64,000 bases of DNA from Labedella endophytica (GCF_003990045.1 NZ_RZGZ01000001.1:248001-312000), one strand, 5' to 3'. Positions 54,845 through 63,944 are shown, counted from the stretch's first letter. The notes: a model not told the origin generated them from the sequence alone. Made by a program: numbers and translations.

Positions 54845-55150
54845 ATGGCCAAGAAGAGCATGATCGCCAAGAACAACCAGCGCAAGGTCATCGTGGAGCG
54901 GTACGCCGCGAAGCGTCTCGAGCTCAAGAAGACGCTCGTCGACCCCAACGCCACCGACGAGGCCCGCGAGGCCGCTCGTCTCGGACTGCAGAAGCTGCCG
55001 CGCAACGCGTCGCCGGTCCGTCTCCGCAACCGCGACGCGATCGATGGTCGCCCCCGTGGACACCTCTCGAAGTTCGGCATCTCGCGTGTGCGTTTCCGCG
55101 ACATGGCGCACCGAGGCGAGCTGCCCGGCATCACCAAGTCGAGCTGGTAG
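54845..55150 (+). CDS. rpsN: 30S ribosomal protein S14, long zinc-free form
   Basis: 101 residues. [11 protein letters not shown] near the N-terminus and the C-terminal [14 protein letters not shown]...[28 protein letters not shown] are S14. The length (~100) and lack of CxxC mark the C- form. Clusters of C- L28, L33 and S14 are the zinc-sparing set in many actinobacteria. A strong hairpin follows. Confidence 0.97.
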   Translation: MAKKSMIAKNNQRKVIVERYAAKRLELKKTLVDPNATDEAREAARLGLQKLPRNASPVRLRNRDAIDGRPRGHLSKFGISRVRFRDMAHRGELPGITKSSW

Positions 55151-55171
55151 TCACTACCCCCTCGCACGTAC

Positions 55172-55202
55172 GACGGCCGGTCCCCGATGGGGGCCGGCCG
55201 TC
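55172..55202 (+). terminator. Terminator after rpsN
   Basis: A 14-bp stem (GACGGCCGGTCCCC with its partner, one wobble) and a 3-nt loop, followed by GTCGTT. Confidence 0.75.
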
Positions 55203-55296
55203 GTCGTTCCCGGCCCCGCACGAGCGAGCGCCGGCTCCCCGGAGAGGGGGAGTTCTGCCCCTCTCCACTGTCGGACCCGGCTGTTAGCATCGCCTC

Positions 55297-56358
55297 ATGC
55301 CCAGCACTCGAAGATTCAGGGGACTCGCGGTGCTCGCAGCCACGCTGCTCACCGCCGCCGGCCTCACGGCCTGCACCGTCACGGTCGATGGCGAAGCGGT
55401 CCCGGCCGACAGCGCTCCCGGGATCAACGTCGACGTCCTGGCCGCCGGCGAGTCCATCGACATCGACAGCGACCCGGGCGCCACCAACGACTTCTGGGAC
55501 GACAACGCCTCGAACGCGAGTGCTCCGGCCTACGAGCCGCCGCCCGAGGGCGAAGAGGCGCTCACCGACAAGCCCACGGGTGTGCTCGTCGATCCCACGA
55601 CGGGGCCTGTGGAAGACGTCGACCCCGAGAGCCTGCAGGACTCGGCGGCCGGCAACCCCTTCGCGTCCCCCGGCCTCTCCGGTCAGGTGCACGGCCGCCT
55701 CTACGGTGCGTTCGACGACCAGTCCGCCTACGTGTGCTCGGCCACGGTCGTGAACTCGGCGGGAAAGAACATCGTCGCAACGGCGGCGCACTGCGTCTAC
55801 GACGCCTTCAGCAAGCGGTACGCCCAGAAGCTCCAGTTCGTCCCGGCGGATCGCAACCAGATGGAGGAGACGCCCTACGGCATCTGGTACGCGAACAAGA
55901 TCTTCGCTCCGAAGGAGTTCATCGAACAGGCCGAGGCCGACGCGAGCGGCCGCACGGCGGGCAATGGCTGGTACTACGACTTCGCGTTCCTCACCATGGA
56001 TGCGAACAGCGACGGGCAGCAGATCCAGGACGTGACCGGGGGCCAGGGAATCTCCTTCGGCGGCGAACTCAATGGCGTGCTCTCCATCGGCTACCCGGCG
56101 GCTCCCCCCTTCGACGGCATGTCGGAGCGCTACTGCTCCGCGAGCAACGTCGCCGACCGGTACACCAACGACTACGTCCTCAACTGCGACATGACGGGCG
56201 GATGCTCCGGCGGCGCCTGGCTCACGAAGTTCGACTCCACGACGGGCGCGGGCTACCTCATCGGATCGAATTCACGGGGCGGTGGCGGCAAGCTCCTGAG
56301 CGCCGCGCTCGGCGAAGTCGCCCTCGCTCTGTACAACCAGGCGGGGGGAGGGGCGTGA
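55297..56358 (+). CDS. Secreted trypsin-like serine protease
   Basis: 353 residues; TAGCAT (55285-55290) ends 7 nt before ATG (leaderless). Lipobox-like LTAC at about 25. Catalytic triad: His in ATAAHC, Asp in WYYDFAFL, Ser in GCSGGAW. An acidic pro-like region (about 30-120) lies before the protease domain. Cys pairs at ATVVNS-AHC and YCSAS/LNCDM are consistent with disulfides. Probable cell-surface protease; target unknown. GTGA overlap with the next gene. Confidence 0.87.
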   Translation: MPSTRRFRGLAVLAATLLTAAGLTACTVTVDGEAVPADSAPGINVDVLAAGESIDIDSDPGATNDFWDDNASNASAPAYEPPPEGEEALTDKPTGVLVDPTTGPVEDVDPESLQDSAAGNPFASPGLSGQVHGRLYGAFDDQSAYVCSATVVNSAGKNIVATAAHCVYDAFSKRYAQKLQFVPADRNQMEETPYGIWYANKIFAPKEFIEQAEADASGRTAGNGWYYDFAFLTMDANSDGQQIQDVTGGQGISFGGELNGVLSIGYPAAPPFDGMSERYCSASNVADRYTNDYVLNCDMTGGCSGGAWLTKFDSTTGAGYLIGSNSRGGGGKLLSAALGEVALALYNQAGGGA

Positions 56359-57239
56359 GGGGCCGCGCTCGCCTGCTCGCCGCAGGAGCTCTCGCGGTCG
56401 TCGTGGTCGCCGGGGTGAGCGGCTGTGCGACCGAGGAGGTCGACGGCGAGGCCCACGCCGACACGGCGGCCCGCCAGCAGTTCCTCGCGACCACCTTCGA
56501 GGAGCGGATGGCTGCCGCGACGGAGCAGTTCTCCAGTGGTTCCGACCTCGCCGGCCTCGAGTACGTCTCGATCCTCGGCGGTGCCGATGAATTCGATCTG
56601 ACCCGCGAGGTGACCCTCGTGGGCGAGCCCGCGACCGTCGTGGTCCGCGAGAGCTCCAGCCGTGAGGGTGACACGATCGATCTGTATCACGAGGGCGGAT
56701 CCGACACGGATTTCCTCCTCCTCGGATCGATGTTCTCCGAACTGAGTCCCACGCTGTGGACCGAGGTGCCCACGGTGATCGGCGCCGAGGACGACCCGTG
56801 CCTGCTCCCGGCCAGTCGCATCTTCTGCGGAGCGACCGCCGCCCTCGCGGCGGAGGAGGGCAACGAGGCACCGATCTATGACCTGTCCACCGATGACGCG
56901 GGCGTATCGCGCATCAGCGTGACGACATCCCTCGCGAACCTCGCGGCCCAGGCGGGCACGCTCGCGTTGCCGTCCGGTCTGGTCGACGCGGAGACCGTCG
57001 ACGAGGGGTCGGTGGCCACGATCACCATCCAGAGCGATGCGGAGGGTGCGTTCACGGCCCTCGAGCTGTCGGCTCCCCTCGGCGGTGAGAGCGGTCGTCT
57101 CCTCGTCGGGTTCGAGTCGACCGGAGCGGTGGACGAGGACGAGGTCCCCGCGGCACCGTCGCCATTCGATGTCACGACGATCGACGCATCCGACGTCGAC
57201 GCTTTCTACGAAGAGATCCAGAGGTTGAGAGATGAGTGA
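56355..57239 (+). CDS. Lipoprotein coupled to protease
   Basis: 294 residues from GTG overlapping the protease stop. Signal ends VSGC (lipid anchor). The mature part is acidic, mixed alpha/beta, with repeated ITIQSDAEG and LPSGLVDAETVDEG segments, resembling LolA/LppX-like lipoproteins in style but without a clear motif. Overlaps the next start by 8 bp; it may assist or be cleaved by the protease. Confidence 0.65.
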   Translation: MRGRARLLAAGALAVVVVAGVSGCATEEVDGEAHADTAARQQFLATTFEERMAAATEQFSSGSDLAGLEYVSILGGADEFDLTREVTLVGEPATVVVRESSSREGDTIDLYHEGGSDTDFLLLGSMFSELSPTLWTEVPTVIGAEDDPCLLPASRIFCGATAALAAEEGNEAPIYDLSTDDAGVSRISVTTSLANLAAQAGTLALPSGLVDAETVDEGSVATITIQSDAEGAFTALELSAPLGGESGRLLVGFESTGAVDEDEVPAAPSPFDVTTIDASDVDAFYEEIQRLRDE

Positions 57240-58671
57240 CGGCCGCACCCCGACAGGATCCGGGAACGAGCAGGAGGCGTGGCAGCAGGCGCAGCGTGAG
57301 GCTCAGGCGCAGCGTGAGGCCCAGGCGCAGCGTGAGGCGCAGGCGCGTCAGTACCCAGCACCGCCAGCACCGCCAGCACCGCCCGCTCCGACGCCGTCGA
57401 GTGATGGCCGGGCGCCGACGACCGGACAGTCATCGCCGGGGCAGCAGAACCCGGCAGGACCTCCACCTGCCGCCGGACAGGCCTATCGTGGCCCGTCGCA
57501 GGCCCAGGTGGGCCCGTCGCAGGCCCAGGTGGGCCCGCCGCAGTCGGGTCAGCCGCAGGCCGCCCCGAATCAGTGGGCGCCGGGGAATCGCGCTCCCGAG
57601 CAGGGACAGCGACAGGGACCGTACAACCAGGGACAGCACAACCCGAGCCCGTACGGCCAGGGACAGCAGAACCCTGGCCAGCAGAATGCCAGCCCGTACG
57701 GTCAGGGCCAGCAGGGCTCGGGGCAGTACAACCCCGGTCAGTACAACGCCGGTCAGTACAACCCGGGTCAGCAGGGCCAGAACCAGGGCAAGGACCAGGG
57801 CCAGAACCAGCCACGTCAGGCTCAGCACCAGTCGGGTCAGGGTCAGTCGGGTCAGGGTCAGGGTCGGGGTCAGGGTCAGTCGGGTCAGGGTCAGTCCGGT
57901 CCAGGCCAGCAGGACCGGCCGCCGGCGTCGACGTATAGGCCCGCGACGTCCGCGGCGACCCCGGCCTCCCCGTCTCCTGCGTCGGCCGCTCCGGCATCAG
58001 CCGCATCGGCAGCGGCCCCATCGTCATCGACTCCCCAGCCGACGCAGCAGTACCCGCGGGCGACGGCCCCGACCGGCTCCACGGCCCCGACCGAGCGATT
58101 CGTTCCCACGCAGCAGGGCCCCTCGCAGCAGGGCCCCACGCAGCAGGGACCCACCCAGCAGGGCCCCGTGCAGCAGGGCCCCGGCTATCCAGTGCAGTAT
58201 GCGGCAGGGCCGGGGCAGCAGCACTCGACCTCGTCCTATCCCACGACCACGCAGAGCACCTCGTCCTCTGGACAGCAGAACACCGAGGTGTTCTCCCCGT
58301 ATGCGGCAGGCGGCGGACACCAGACCCCCGACCCGGCCGCGAAGAAGCGCCGATTCGCCTGGGGCACCGCGATTACCGCAGCCCTCGTCGGAGCGGCGGC
58401 CGCCACCGTCATCACCCTCGTGGTCAGCGGGCAGTTCGTGCGCCCCGTCTTCACGGGTGCCGCAGTGGAGGAGGGCGTGCAGTCGGTCCTCGAGGACGAG
58501 TTCGGTCTCGCCGACGTGCAGGACGTGACCTGCCCGGAGGAGCCGAGCGCGTCGGCCGGGGCGGAGTTCGCGTGCGGCTTCACGACCGGTGACCGGGAGT
58601 TCTCCGTCCAGATCCGCGTGCTCGACTCGGGCGGGCAGTACCTCGTGGGGGCGGTCTCGGCCGGCGATTGA
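57232..58671 (+). CDS. Gln/Pro-rich membrane protein with DUF4333
   Basis: 479 residues. About 365 N-terminal residues are low-complexity: AQREAQ repeats (about 20-38), GPSQAQV repeats (about 88-103), a long Gln/Gly/Asn region with QSGQGQ units, and QQGPTQ repeats. One membrane helix (about 381-401) leads to an extracellular DUF4333 domain (VEEGVQSVLEDEFG...VTCPEEPSA...FACGFTTGD), with its two conserved Cys. Probably an intrinsically disordered cytoplasmic scaffold with an outer sensor; role unknown. Confidence 0.75.
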   Translation: MSDGRTPTGSGNEQEAWQQAQREAQAQREAQAQREAQARQYPAPPAPPAPPAPTPSSDGRAPTTGQSSPGQQNPAGPPPAAGQAYRGPSQAQVGPSQAQVGPPQSGQPQAAPNQWAPGNRAPEQGQRQGPYNQGQHNPSPYGQGQQNPGQQNASPYGQGQQGSGQYNPGQYNAGQYNPGQQGQNQGKDQGQNQPRQAQHQSGQGQSGQGQGRGQGQSGQGQSGPGQQDRPPASTYRPATSAATPASPSPASAAPASAASAAAPSSSTPQPTQQYPRATAPTGSTAPTERFVPTQQGPSQQGPTQQGPTQQGPVQQGPGYPVQYAAGPGQQHSTSSYPTTTQSTSSSGQQNTEVFSPYAAGGGHQTPDPAAKKRRFAWGTAITAALVGAAAATVITLVVSGQFVRPVFTGAAVEEGVQSVLEDEFGLADVQDVTCPEEPSASAGAEFACGFTTGDREFSVQIRVLDSGGQYLVGAVSAGD

Positions 58672-58780
58672 CGCTCGACGGGCCCTCCTCCGACGGCTGA
58701 GAGGGCCCGGATCCGGCCGACACGCCGACGTCGATCCTGACGCAAAGCGTGCAGTTCCGCGGAATCCCGGGGTTTTCTGT

Positions 58781-58786
58781 TACATT
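58781..58786 (+). promoter_or_regulatory. Putative -10 of hup
   Basis: TACATT, giving a ~90-nt leader. The start is preceded by the strong ribosome site CGAGGAGGAC. A -35 element is not clear. Confidence 0.5.
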
Positions 58787-58884
58787 CGAGGCGGTCGAGA
58801 GACCGGCTGCCGGGCGTTCGCGTCGCGGTAGCGCTACAGGAGAAACCGACTGTACTTCGTAACAAAGTCCGAGGAGGACACTTC

Positions 58885-59172
58885 ATGGCTGATAAGTCGC
58901 TTAACAAGACCGAGCTCGTTGCAAAGATCGCTTCGGAGTCGGGCCAGAGCCAGGCTGCGGTGAGCGGCGTTCTGGACGCTCTGTTCTCGGTTCTCGCTGA
59001 CTCCGTCAGCAACGACGTCAAGGTCAGCATTCCGGGCTGGCTCGCCGTCGAGCGCACCTCGCGTGCCGCTCGCACGGGTCGCAACCCGCAGACGGGTGAG
59101 ACGATCCAGATCGCGGCCGGCCACTCGGTCAAGGTCTCGGCGGGCTCGAAGCTCAAGGCTGCCGTCAAGTAG
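58885..59172 (+). CDS. hup: HU family DNA-binding protein
   Basis: 95 residues. NKTELVAKIASESGQSQAAVSGVLDALF, VSIPGWLAVERTSRAARTGRNPQTGETIQIAAGHSVKVSAGSKLK has the DNA-binding arm and the RNPQTGE signature. It bends and compacts DNA as a dimer. This short form lacks the Lys/Ala-rich tail of mycobacterial HupB. Confidence 0.96.
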   Translation: MADKSLNKTELVAKIASESGQSQAAVSGVLDALFSVLADSVSNDVKVSIPGWLAVERTSRAARTGRNPQTGETIQIAAGHSVKVSAGSKLKAAVK

Positions 59173-59193
59173 TCACCGAGCTCAACAGCTGCC

Positions 59194-59230
59194 GATGGGG
59201 CGGCCGACGCACTGCGTCGGCCGCCCCATC
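59194..59230. terminator. Hairpin terminator after hup
   Basis: A perfect 17-bp stem (GATGGGGCGGCCGACGC) with a 3-nt loop. No T-run; strong enough to act alone or with Rho. Confidence 0.8.
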
Positions 59231-59320
59231 GCTGTCTCCGCCCCCGACCTCACATCCGCGAGGTGGCGCAATCTGTCGCCCCGGCGGGCCGGACGCGACA
59301 GAATGCGACACCGCACGAGC

Positions 59321-59491
59321 GCGCATCACGGACGATGCCCAGGCCGCACCGCGTACCCGTGAGAGGTGAATCGTGCGACGCGTATCCATCGTTGTCTCCG
59401 ACCCGCCCCGTCGACCGTGAGGTGGCGCATCACGGACGATGCCCAGGCCGCACCGCGTACCCTTGAGAGGTGAATCGTGCGACGCGTATCC
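59321..59491 (+). repeat. 67-bp tandem duplication of the copD promoter/start
   Basis: Copies at 59321-59387 and 59425-59491 (104-bp offset) differ at one base. Each contains a TACCC(G/T) hexamer and GAGAGGTGAATCGTGCGACG, the start of the copD-like gene. In copy 1 the hexamer is TACCCG, in copy 2 TACCCT. From GTG 59366, copy 1 encodes a 35-codon ORF whose stop overlaps the real GTG (59470) as GTGA. Confidence 0.9.
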
Positions 59492-61449
59492 TCGGGCCCG
59501 CGGCCCTCGTGCTCGTCGGCACCCTCGCCCTCGTCGCGGCCCTCGTGGTCGGTGGCGGAGCCGACCCGCTCTCCGTCGGTGACGCGGGACCCGTGGCCCG
59601 GTGGGGCCTGCCGCTGTCCAAGATGTTCGTCAACCTCGGAGCCGCCGGTGTCATCGGCGCGATCGCGCTCGCCCTCTTCGCGCTGAGCCCCGAGCGCGAC
59701 GAGTTCCCGAAGGTCCTCGATCTCGCGTCCGCGAGCGCCGCGATCCTCACGGTCGCGTCCGGGCTCACCGGTTTCTTCAGCTTTCTCGTCATCACCAACA
59801 CGCCCTTCGCCCTCGACGACGACTTCGGCGTGCGGCTCGGGTTCTTCCTCACCGAGGTCGAGGCGGGACAGGCGTGGCTCATCACGACCCTGCTCGCCGC
59901 CACAGTGACGGTGCTGTGCTTCGCGGTCCGCAATCTCACCGCTCTCTTCTTCGTCGGCCTGCTCGCGGCCGCGAGCCTGCTGCCCATGGCGCAACAGGGT
60001 CACGCGGCCGGCAGTTCCGGACACGACGCCGCGATCACCGCCCTCGGACTGCACCTCCTCTTCGCCGCCGTGTGGCTCGGCGGACTCATCGCGATCGTCG
60101 TCGTGCGCCCCACCCTGGACGCGGGCCGCCTGCCCGTCGTGCTCGCCCGCTACTCCACACTCGCTCTCGTCTGCTTCATCGTCGTGGCGCTCTCCGGATA
60201 CGCGAGCGCCGAGCTGCGCATCGGCAGCCTGGATCGACTCGCGACGCCGTACGGGCTGCTCGTTCTCGTGAAGGTCGCGGCACTCGTGATCCTCGGGCTC
60301 TTCGGGGCGTACTACCGCTCGATCATGCTGCGCCGCATGGCCGATTCGGGACGCGAGCGCAGTCGGTTCTGGTGGATCGCTGTCGCCGAGCTCGGCTTCA
60401 TGGGGGTCGCCTCCGGAGTGGCCGCGGCCCTCGCGCGCACGGCGTCCCCGATCGGCGAGACGCTGCCGACCGTGCGCACACCCGCCGAGGTCCTCACGGA
60501 CGAGCCGCTCCCTCCGCCGCTCGACCCCATCGGGTACCTCACGTCGTGGAACATCGACCTGCTGTGGGCGATCCTCTGCGCGTTCGGCATCTTCTTCTAC
60601 GTGGCCGGCGTCGTGCGGCTGCGCCGCCGGGGTGACCACTGGTCGGTGCTGCGCACCGCCTCGTGGATCACGGGCATGCTCCTGCTCTTCTGGGTGACGA
60701 GCGGTGTCGTCAACGTCTACCAGCAGTACCTCTTCAGCATCCACATGCTCGGCCACATGCTCCTCGCGATGGCGGTGCCCATCCTCCTCGTGCCGGGTGC
60801 TCCCGTGACCCTCGCGATGCGGGCCATCCGCAAGCGCGGCGACGCGTCGCGTGGGGCGCGCGAGTGGATCCTCCTCGCGGTGCACTCGAAGTACGCGGGG
60901 GTCCTCTCCCACCCGGTGGTCGCGGCCGTGCTGTTCGCCGGATCGCTCTGGGTGTTCTACTTCACCCCGGTGTTCCGCTGGGCGATGACCGACCACATCG
61001 GCCACCAGTGGATGATCGTGCACTTCCTCGCGACGGGTTACCTCTTCGTGCAGGCGCTCATCGGCATCGATCCGGTGCCGCACCGCATCGCCTACCCGCT
61101 TCGCCTCTTCCTGCTGCTCGCGACCATGGCGTCGCACGCGTTCTTCGGCCTCACGATCATGTCGTCGCAGGGACTCTTCCTCGCCGATTGGTTCGGCGCG
61201 ATGGGCCGCACGTGGGGGGCCACCCCGCTGCAGGACCAGGTGGTCGGGGGCGGCATCGCGTGGAGCATCGGGGAGATCCCCACCGTGATCCTCGCGATCG
61301 TCGTCGCGATCCAGTGGGGCCGCATGGACACGAAGGACCAGAAGCGGCTCGACCGGGCGGCGGACCGCGACGACGACGCGGAACTCAAGGAGTACAACGC
61401 GCGTCTCGAGGCGCTCGCGGGCCGCGACGTGCGGACGCCGACGGGCTGA
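59470..61449 (+). CDS. CopD-CtaG fusion (copper/cytochrome oxidase assembly)
   Basis: 659 residues from GTG; TACCCT (59458-59463) ends 7 nt upstream, so leaderless. The N-terminal half (about 40-320) is CopD-like with helices bearing MAQQGHAAGSSGHDAA and LHLLFAAVWLGGL. The C-terminal half (about 365-620) is CtaG_Caa3-like: YQQYLFSIHMLGHMLLAMAVPILLVPGAP, DHIGHQWMIVHFLATGYLF, SHAFFGLTIM. The His/Met pattern fits copper handling for cytochrome oxidase. The fusion is normal in this group. Confidence 0.88.
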   Translation: MNRATRILGPAALVLVGTLALVAALVVGGGADPLSVGDAGPVARWGLPLSKMFVNLGAAGVIGAIALALFALSPERDEFPKVLDLASASAAILTVASGLTGFFSFLVITNTPFALDDDFGVRLGFFLTEVEAGQAWLITTLLAATVTVLCFAVRNLTALFFVGLLAAASLLPMAQQGHAAGSSGHDAAITALGLHLLFAAVWLGGLIAIVVVRPTLDAGRLPVVLARYSTLALVCFIVVALSGYASAELRIGSLDRLATPYGLLVLVKVAALVILGLFGAYYRSIMLRRMADSGRERSRFWWIAVAELGFMGVASGVAAALARTASPIGETLPTVRTPAEVLTDEPLPPPLDPIGYLTSWNIDLLWAILCAFGIFFYVAGVVRLRRRGDHWSVLRTASWITGMLLLFWVTSGVVNVYQQYLFSIHMLGHMLLAMAVPILLVPGAPVTLAMRAIRKRGDASRGAREWILLAVHSKYAGVLSHPVVAAVLFAGSLWVFYFTPVFRWAMTDHIGHQWMIVHFLATGYLFVQALIGIDPVPHRIAYPLRLFLLLATMASHAFFGLTIMSSQGLFLADWFGAMGRTWGATPLQDQVVGGGIAWSIGEIPTVILAIVVAIQWGRMDTKDQKRLDRAADRDDDAELKEYNARLEALAGRDVRTPTG

Positions 61450-61598
61450 GGGACTGACGCCGGGGCGGGATCGGGCGATGACACCGCATCGGTGATCGAT
61501 CCGCGATGGGCTCGGCACGGCGGCCGAACCGGGTCCCGCACGGTCGATTAGGGTGGGCTCGGCACATGCCGAACCGAGGACAGAGAGGGAGGGTGCGC

Positions 61599-62894
61599 GT
61601 GACCACGGTCCCCCTCTCGGCGGAGCAGCAGGACGTCTTCGACATGATCGAGACGACGATGGATCACGTCTTCGTGACGGGGCGAGCGGGCACCGGGAAG
61701 TCGACGCTCCTCAATCACCTGTCGTGGAACACGTCGAAGCAGATCGTCATCGCCGCGCCCACGGGGGTCGCCGCTCTCAACGTCGGCGGCCAGACCATCC
61801 ACTCGCTCTTCCGGCTGCCGATCGGTGTCATCGCGGATCACCCGATCGACCAGAATCCGCAGTTGCGCAAGCTCCTGAACGCGATCGAGACCCTCGTGAT
61901 CGACGAGATCTCGATGGTCAACGCCGACCTCGTCGATGCGATGGACCGCAGTCTCCGCCAGGCGCGGCAGCGTCCCCTCGAGCCGTTCGGCGGTGTGCAG
62001 GTCGTGATGTTCGGCGACCCGTACCAGCTCGCCCCGGTGCCGGGGGACGGCGATGAGCGCGCCTACTTCGAGGACACCTACCGGTCGATGTGGTTCTTCG
62101 ACGCCCGGGTGTGGCAGGAGACGGACCTGCGGATCGTCGAGCTGCGCGAGATCCACCGGCAGCACGACGAGGACTTCCGCTTCATGCTCAACGCGGTCCG
62201 GCACGGTCAGGTGACGGCGGAGATCGCGGGAGTGCTCAACGAGACGGGCGCCCGTCGACCGCCGGATGACGGCGTGATCACCCTCGCCTCTCGCAACGAC
62301 GCCGTCACGCGCATCAACAGGGTCGCGCTCGAGAGACTGCCGGGCACGGCCCTCACCGCCGACGCCGAGGTGAGTGGCGACTTCGGCGGCCGCAACTTCC
62401 CTGCAGAGGAGGCGCTCGCGCTCAAGGTGGGTGCCCAGGTGATGTTCCTCCGCAACGACACGGCCGGCGAGGGCGGTATGCGGTGGGTGAACGGCACGAT
62501 CGGCACCGTGACGCGCATCAAGGGGAACGTGCGAGTGGACGTCGACGGCGAGGAGTTCGACGTCGAGCCCGCCACGTGGGAGCGCTACCGTTACAGCTAC
62601 TCGGCCACGACGAAGCAGCTGAAGCGCGACATCGTCGCCGAGTTCACGCAGTTCCCCCTGCGGCTCGCGTGGGCCGTGACGATCCACAAGAGCCAGGGCA
62701 AGACGTACGATCGCGCGATCGTCGACCTGGGCCAGCGGGCATTCAGCCCCGGCCAGACATACGTCGCGCTCTCGCGCCTCACGTCGCTCGACGGCCTGTA
62801 CCTGTCGAGGCCGCTCCGACCGGCGGACATCATCGTGGATACGGACGTGCAGCGCTTCATGGCCGACGTCCGCCGCTCCCGGCCGCAGGCCTGA
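61599..62894 (+). CDS. PIF1/RecD-like DNA helicase
   Basis: 431 residues from GTG with GAGGGAGGG upstream; ATG 61566 is also in frame near a TAGGGT hexamer (61549-61554). Walker A TGRAGTGKST, APTGVAALNVGGQTIHSLF (motif Ia), Walker B LVIDEISMVNADL, FGDPYQLAPV (motif III) and the C-terminal AVTIHKSQGKTYDRAIVDLG...YVALSRLTSLDGLYLSRPL (motifs V/VI) define PIF1-like SF1B helicases. Likely resolves replication obstacles. Length is short, the helicase core only. Confidence 0.9.
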   Translation: MTTVPLSAEQQDVFDMIETTMDHVFVTGRAGTGKSTLLNHLSWNTSKQIVIAAPTGVAALNVGGQTIHSLFRLPIGVIADHPIDQNPQLRKLLNAIETLVIDEISMVNADLVDAMDRSLRQARQRPLEPFGGVQVVMFGDPYQLAPVPGDGDERAYFEDTYRSMWFFDARVWQETDLRIVELREIHRQHDEDFRFMLNAVRHGQVTAEIAGVLNETGARRPPDDGVITLASRNDAVTRINRVALERLPGTALTADAEVSGDFGGRNFPAEEALALKVGAQVMFLRNDTAGEGGMRWVNGTIGTVTRIKGNVRVDVDGEEFDVEPATWERYRYSYSATTKQLKRDIVAEFTQFPLRLAWAVTIHKSQGKTYDRAIVDLGQRAFSPGQTYVALSRLTSLDGLYLSRPLRPADIIVDTDVQRFMADVRRSRPQA

Positions 62895-62934
62895 CCCGAC
62901 CTGATCCGCCGCCCGTGCGTCGAGACCGACGCGA

Positions 62935-63498
62935 TCAGTGCCCGCCGTGCTCGTCGATCTCGAGGCCGGGGACCTCGTGCGAACCGTGCGGTACGGCGTA
63001 CTGACCGGCCCACGTCCCCGACAGGGCGGGTGTCACGATGCCGGCCACGATCGCCGCGGACGCCGCGAGTGTCCCGATGAAGCGCCACGGGTGTTCGGCC
63101 GTGGGATCCACCGCCGGGTCGACCACCGCGCCGGTCGCGGGCGGCCCGGCGCGTGTCCCGGCCTCCCGCGACCGGCGCTGAGTCACGACGACGATCGCCG
63201 CGACCGAGACGCCGAGAGCCGAAGCGGCGGCCAGCGGCCCGATCGGCAGCGATGCGGCGGCCCCGAGGGCCAGGCTCGCCGCCCACACCGCGAGAGGCAC
63301 GAGCACCACCCCGAGGAAGATCCGGGGTGCTGGCACTCGATCGGTCCGCAGCGTCGCGACGGCCCAGGCGAGCTCGGCCACCCCGATCGCGACGAAGACG
63401 ACGAGGAGGGGGAGGGGCGCGCCCGCGCCGATAGCGAGGAGCACGAGCCCTGACCCCAGGGTCGCGATGGCTACGAGGACGCTCAGATTCTTCGACAT
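62935..63498 (-). CDS. Five-helix membrane protein with His-rich end
   Basis: 187 residues. Four or five hydrophobic helices and a cytoplasmic/outer tail ending HGSHEVPGLEIDEHGGH, a potential metal-binding end. No family recognised. It lies opposite the copper-type gene cluster, which makes a copper link thinkable but unproven. Confidence 0.65.
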   Translation of the reverse strand: MSKNLSVLVAIATLGSGLVLLAIGAGAPLPLLVVFVAIGVAELAWAVATLRTDRVPAPRIFLGVVLVPLAVWAASLALGAAASLPIGPLAAASALGVSVAAIVVVTQRRSREAGTRAGPPATGAVVDPAVDPTAEHPWRFIGTLAASAAIVAGIVTPALSGTWAGQYAVPHGSHEVPGLEIDEHGGH

Positions 63499-63536
63499 GG
63501 CGACTCCGTCCTCTCCCTTCCTCGTCGTGCGCCGTG

Positions 63537-63944
63537 TCAGACGGTGCGCGTGCGGGTGTTCTTGTCGGCGCCGAGTCCTGCTCCGAGCAGCACGATCGCG
63601 CTACCGAGGTGCAGGAAGTGGTCAGCGGTGTTGAGGGCGAGGATGTTGAGGGCGGAGTCGACGATGAAGAAGCCGACGATGCCGAGCAGCAGGTACACGA
63701 CGCCCACGACGGTGTTGACGGTCTTCGCCGCCGCCGTGCTGGACAGGCCCCCGATGAGCAGCGCGGCGCCGATCAGCAGGTGGGCGATGTTGTGCAGCGG
63801 GTTCACCTCGAAGATGCCGAGGAGCAGTCCGCCCTCGGTGTCGATGAAGCCGGCCTGGCCGCTCACGGTGAAGCCGAGCACTCCCACGAGCAGGTAGACG
63901 ACGCCGAAGATGGTGGCGACGAGGCGGTTGACGGATGATCGCAT
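63537..63944 (-). CDS. DUF4383 membrane protein
   Basis: 135 residues with the strong ribosome site AAGGAGGAA. Four membrane helices; VNPLHNIAHLLIGAALL and NTADHFLHLGSAIVLLGAGL are the paired DUF4383 repeats with conserved His. Function unknown; often stress-linked. Followed on the same strand by the previous gene after 38 bp. Confidence 0.87.
   Translation of the reverse strand: MRSSVNRLVATIFGVVYLLVGVLGFTVSGQAGFIDTEGGLLLGIFEVNPLHNIAHLLIGAALLIGGLSSTAAAKTVNTVVGVVYLLLGIVGFFIVDSALNILALNTADHFLHLGSAIVLLGAGLGADKNTRTRTV

Noticed and set aside
59326-61518. 730-codon minus-strand frame opposite copD-ctaG
   Set aside because: Composition is an antisense artefact; the plus-strand protein has clear CopD and CtaG motifs.
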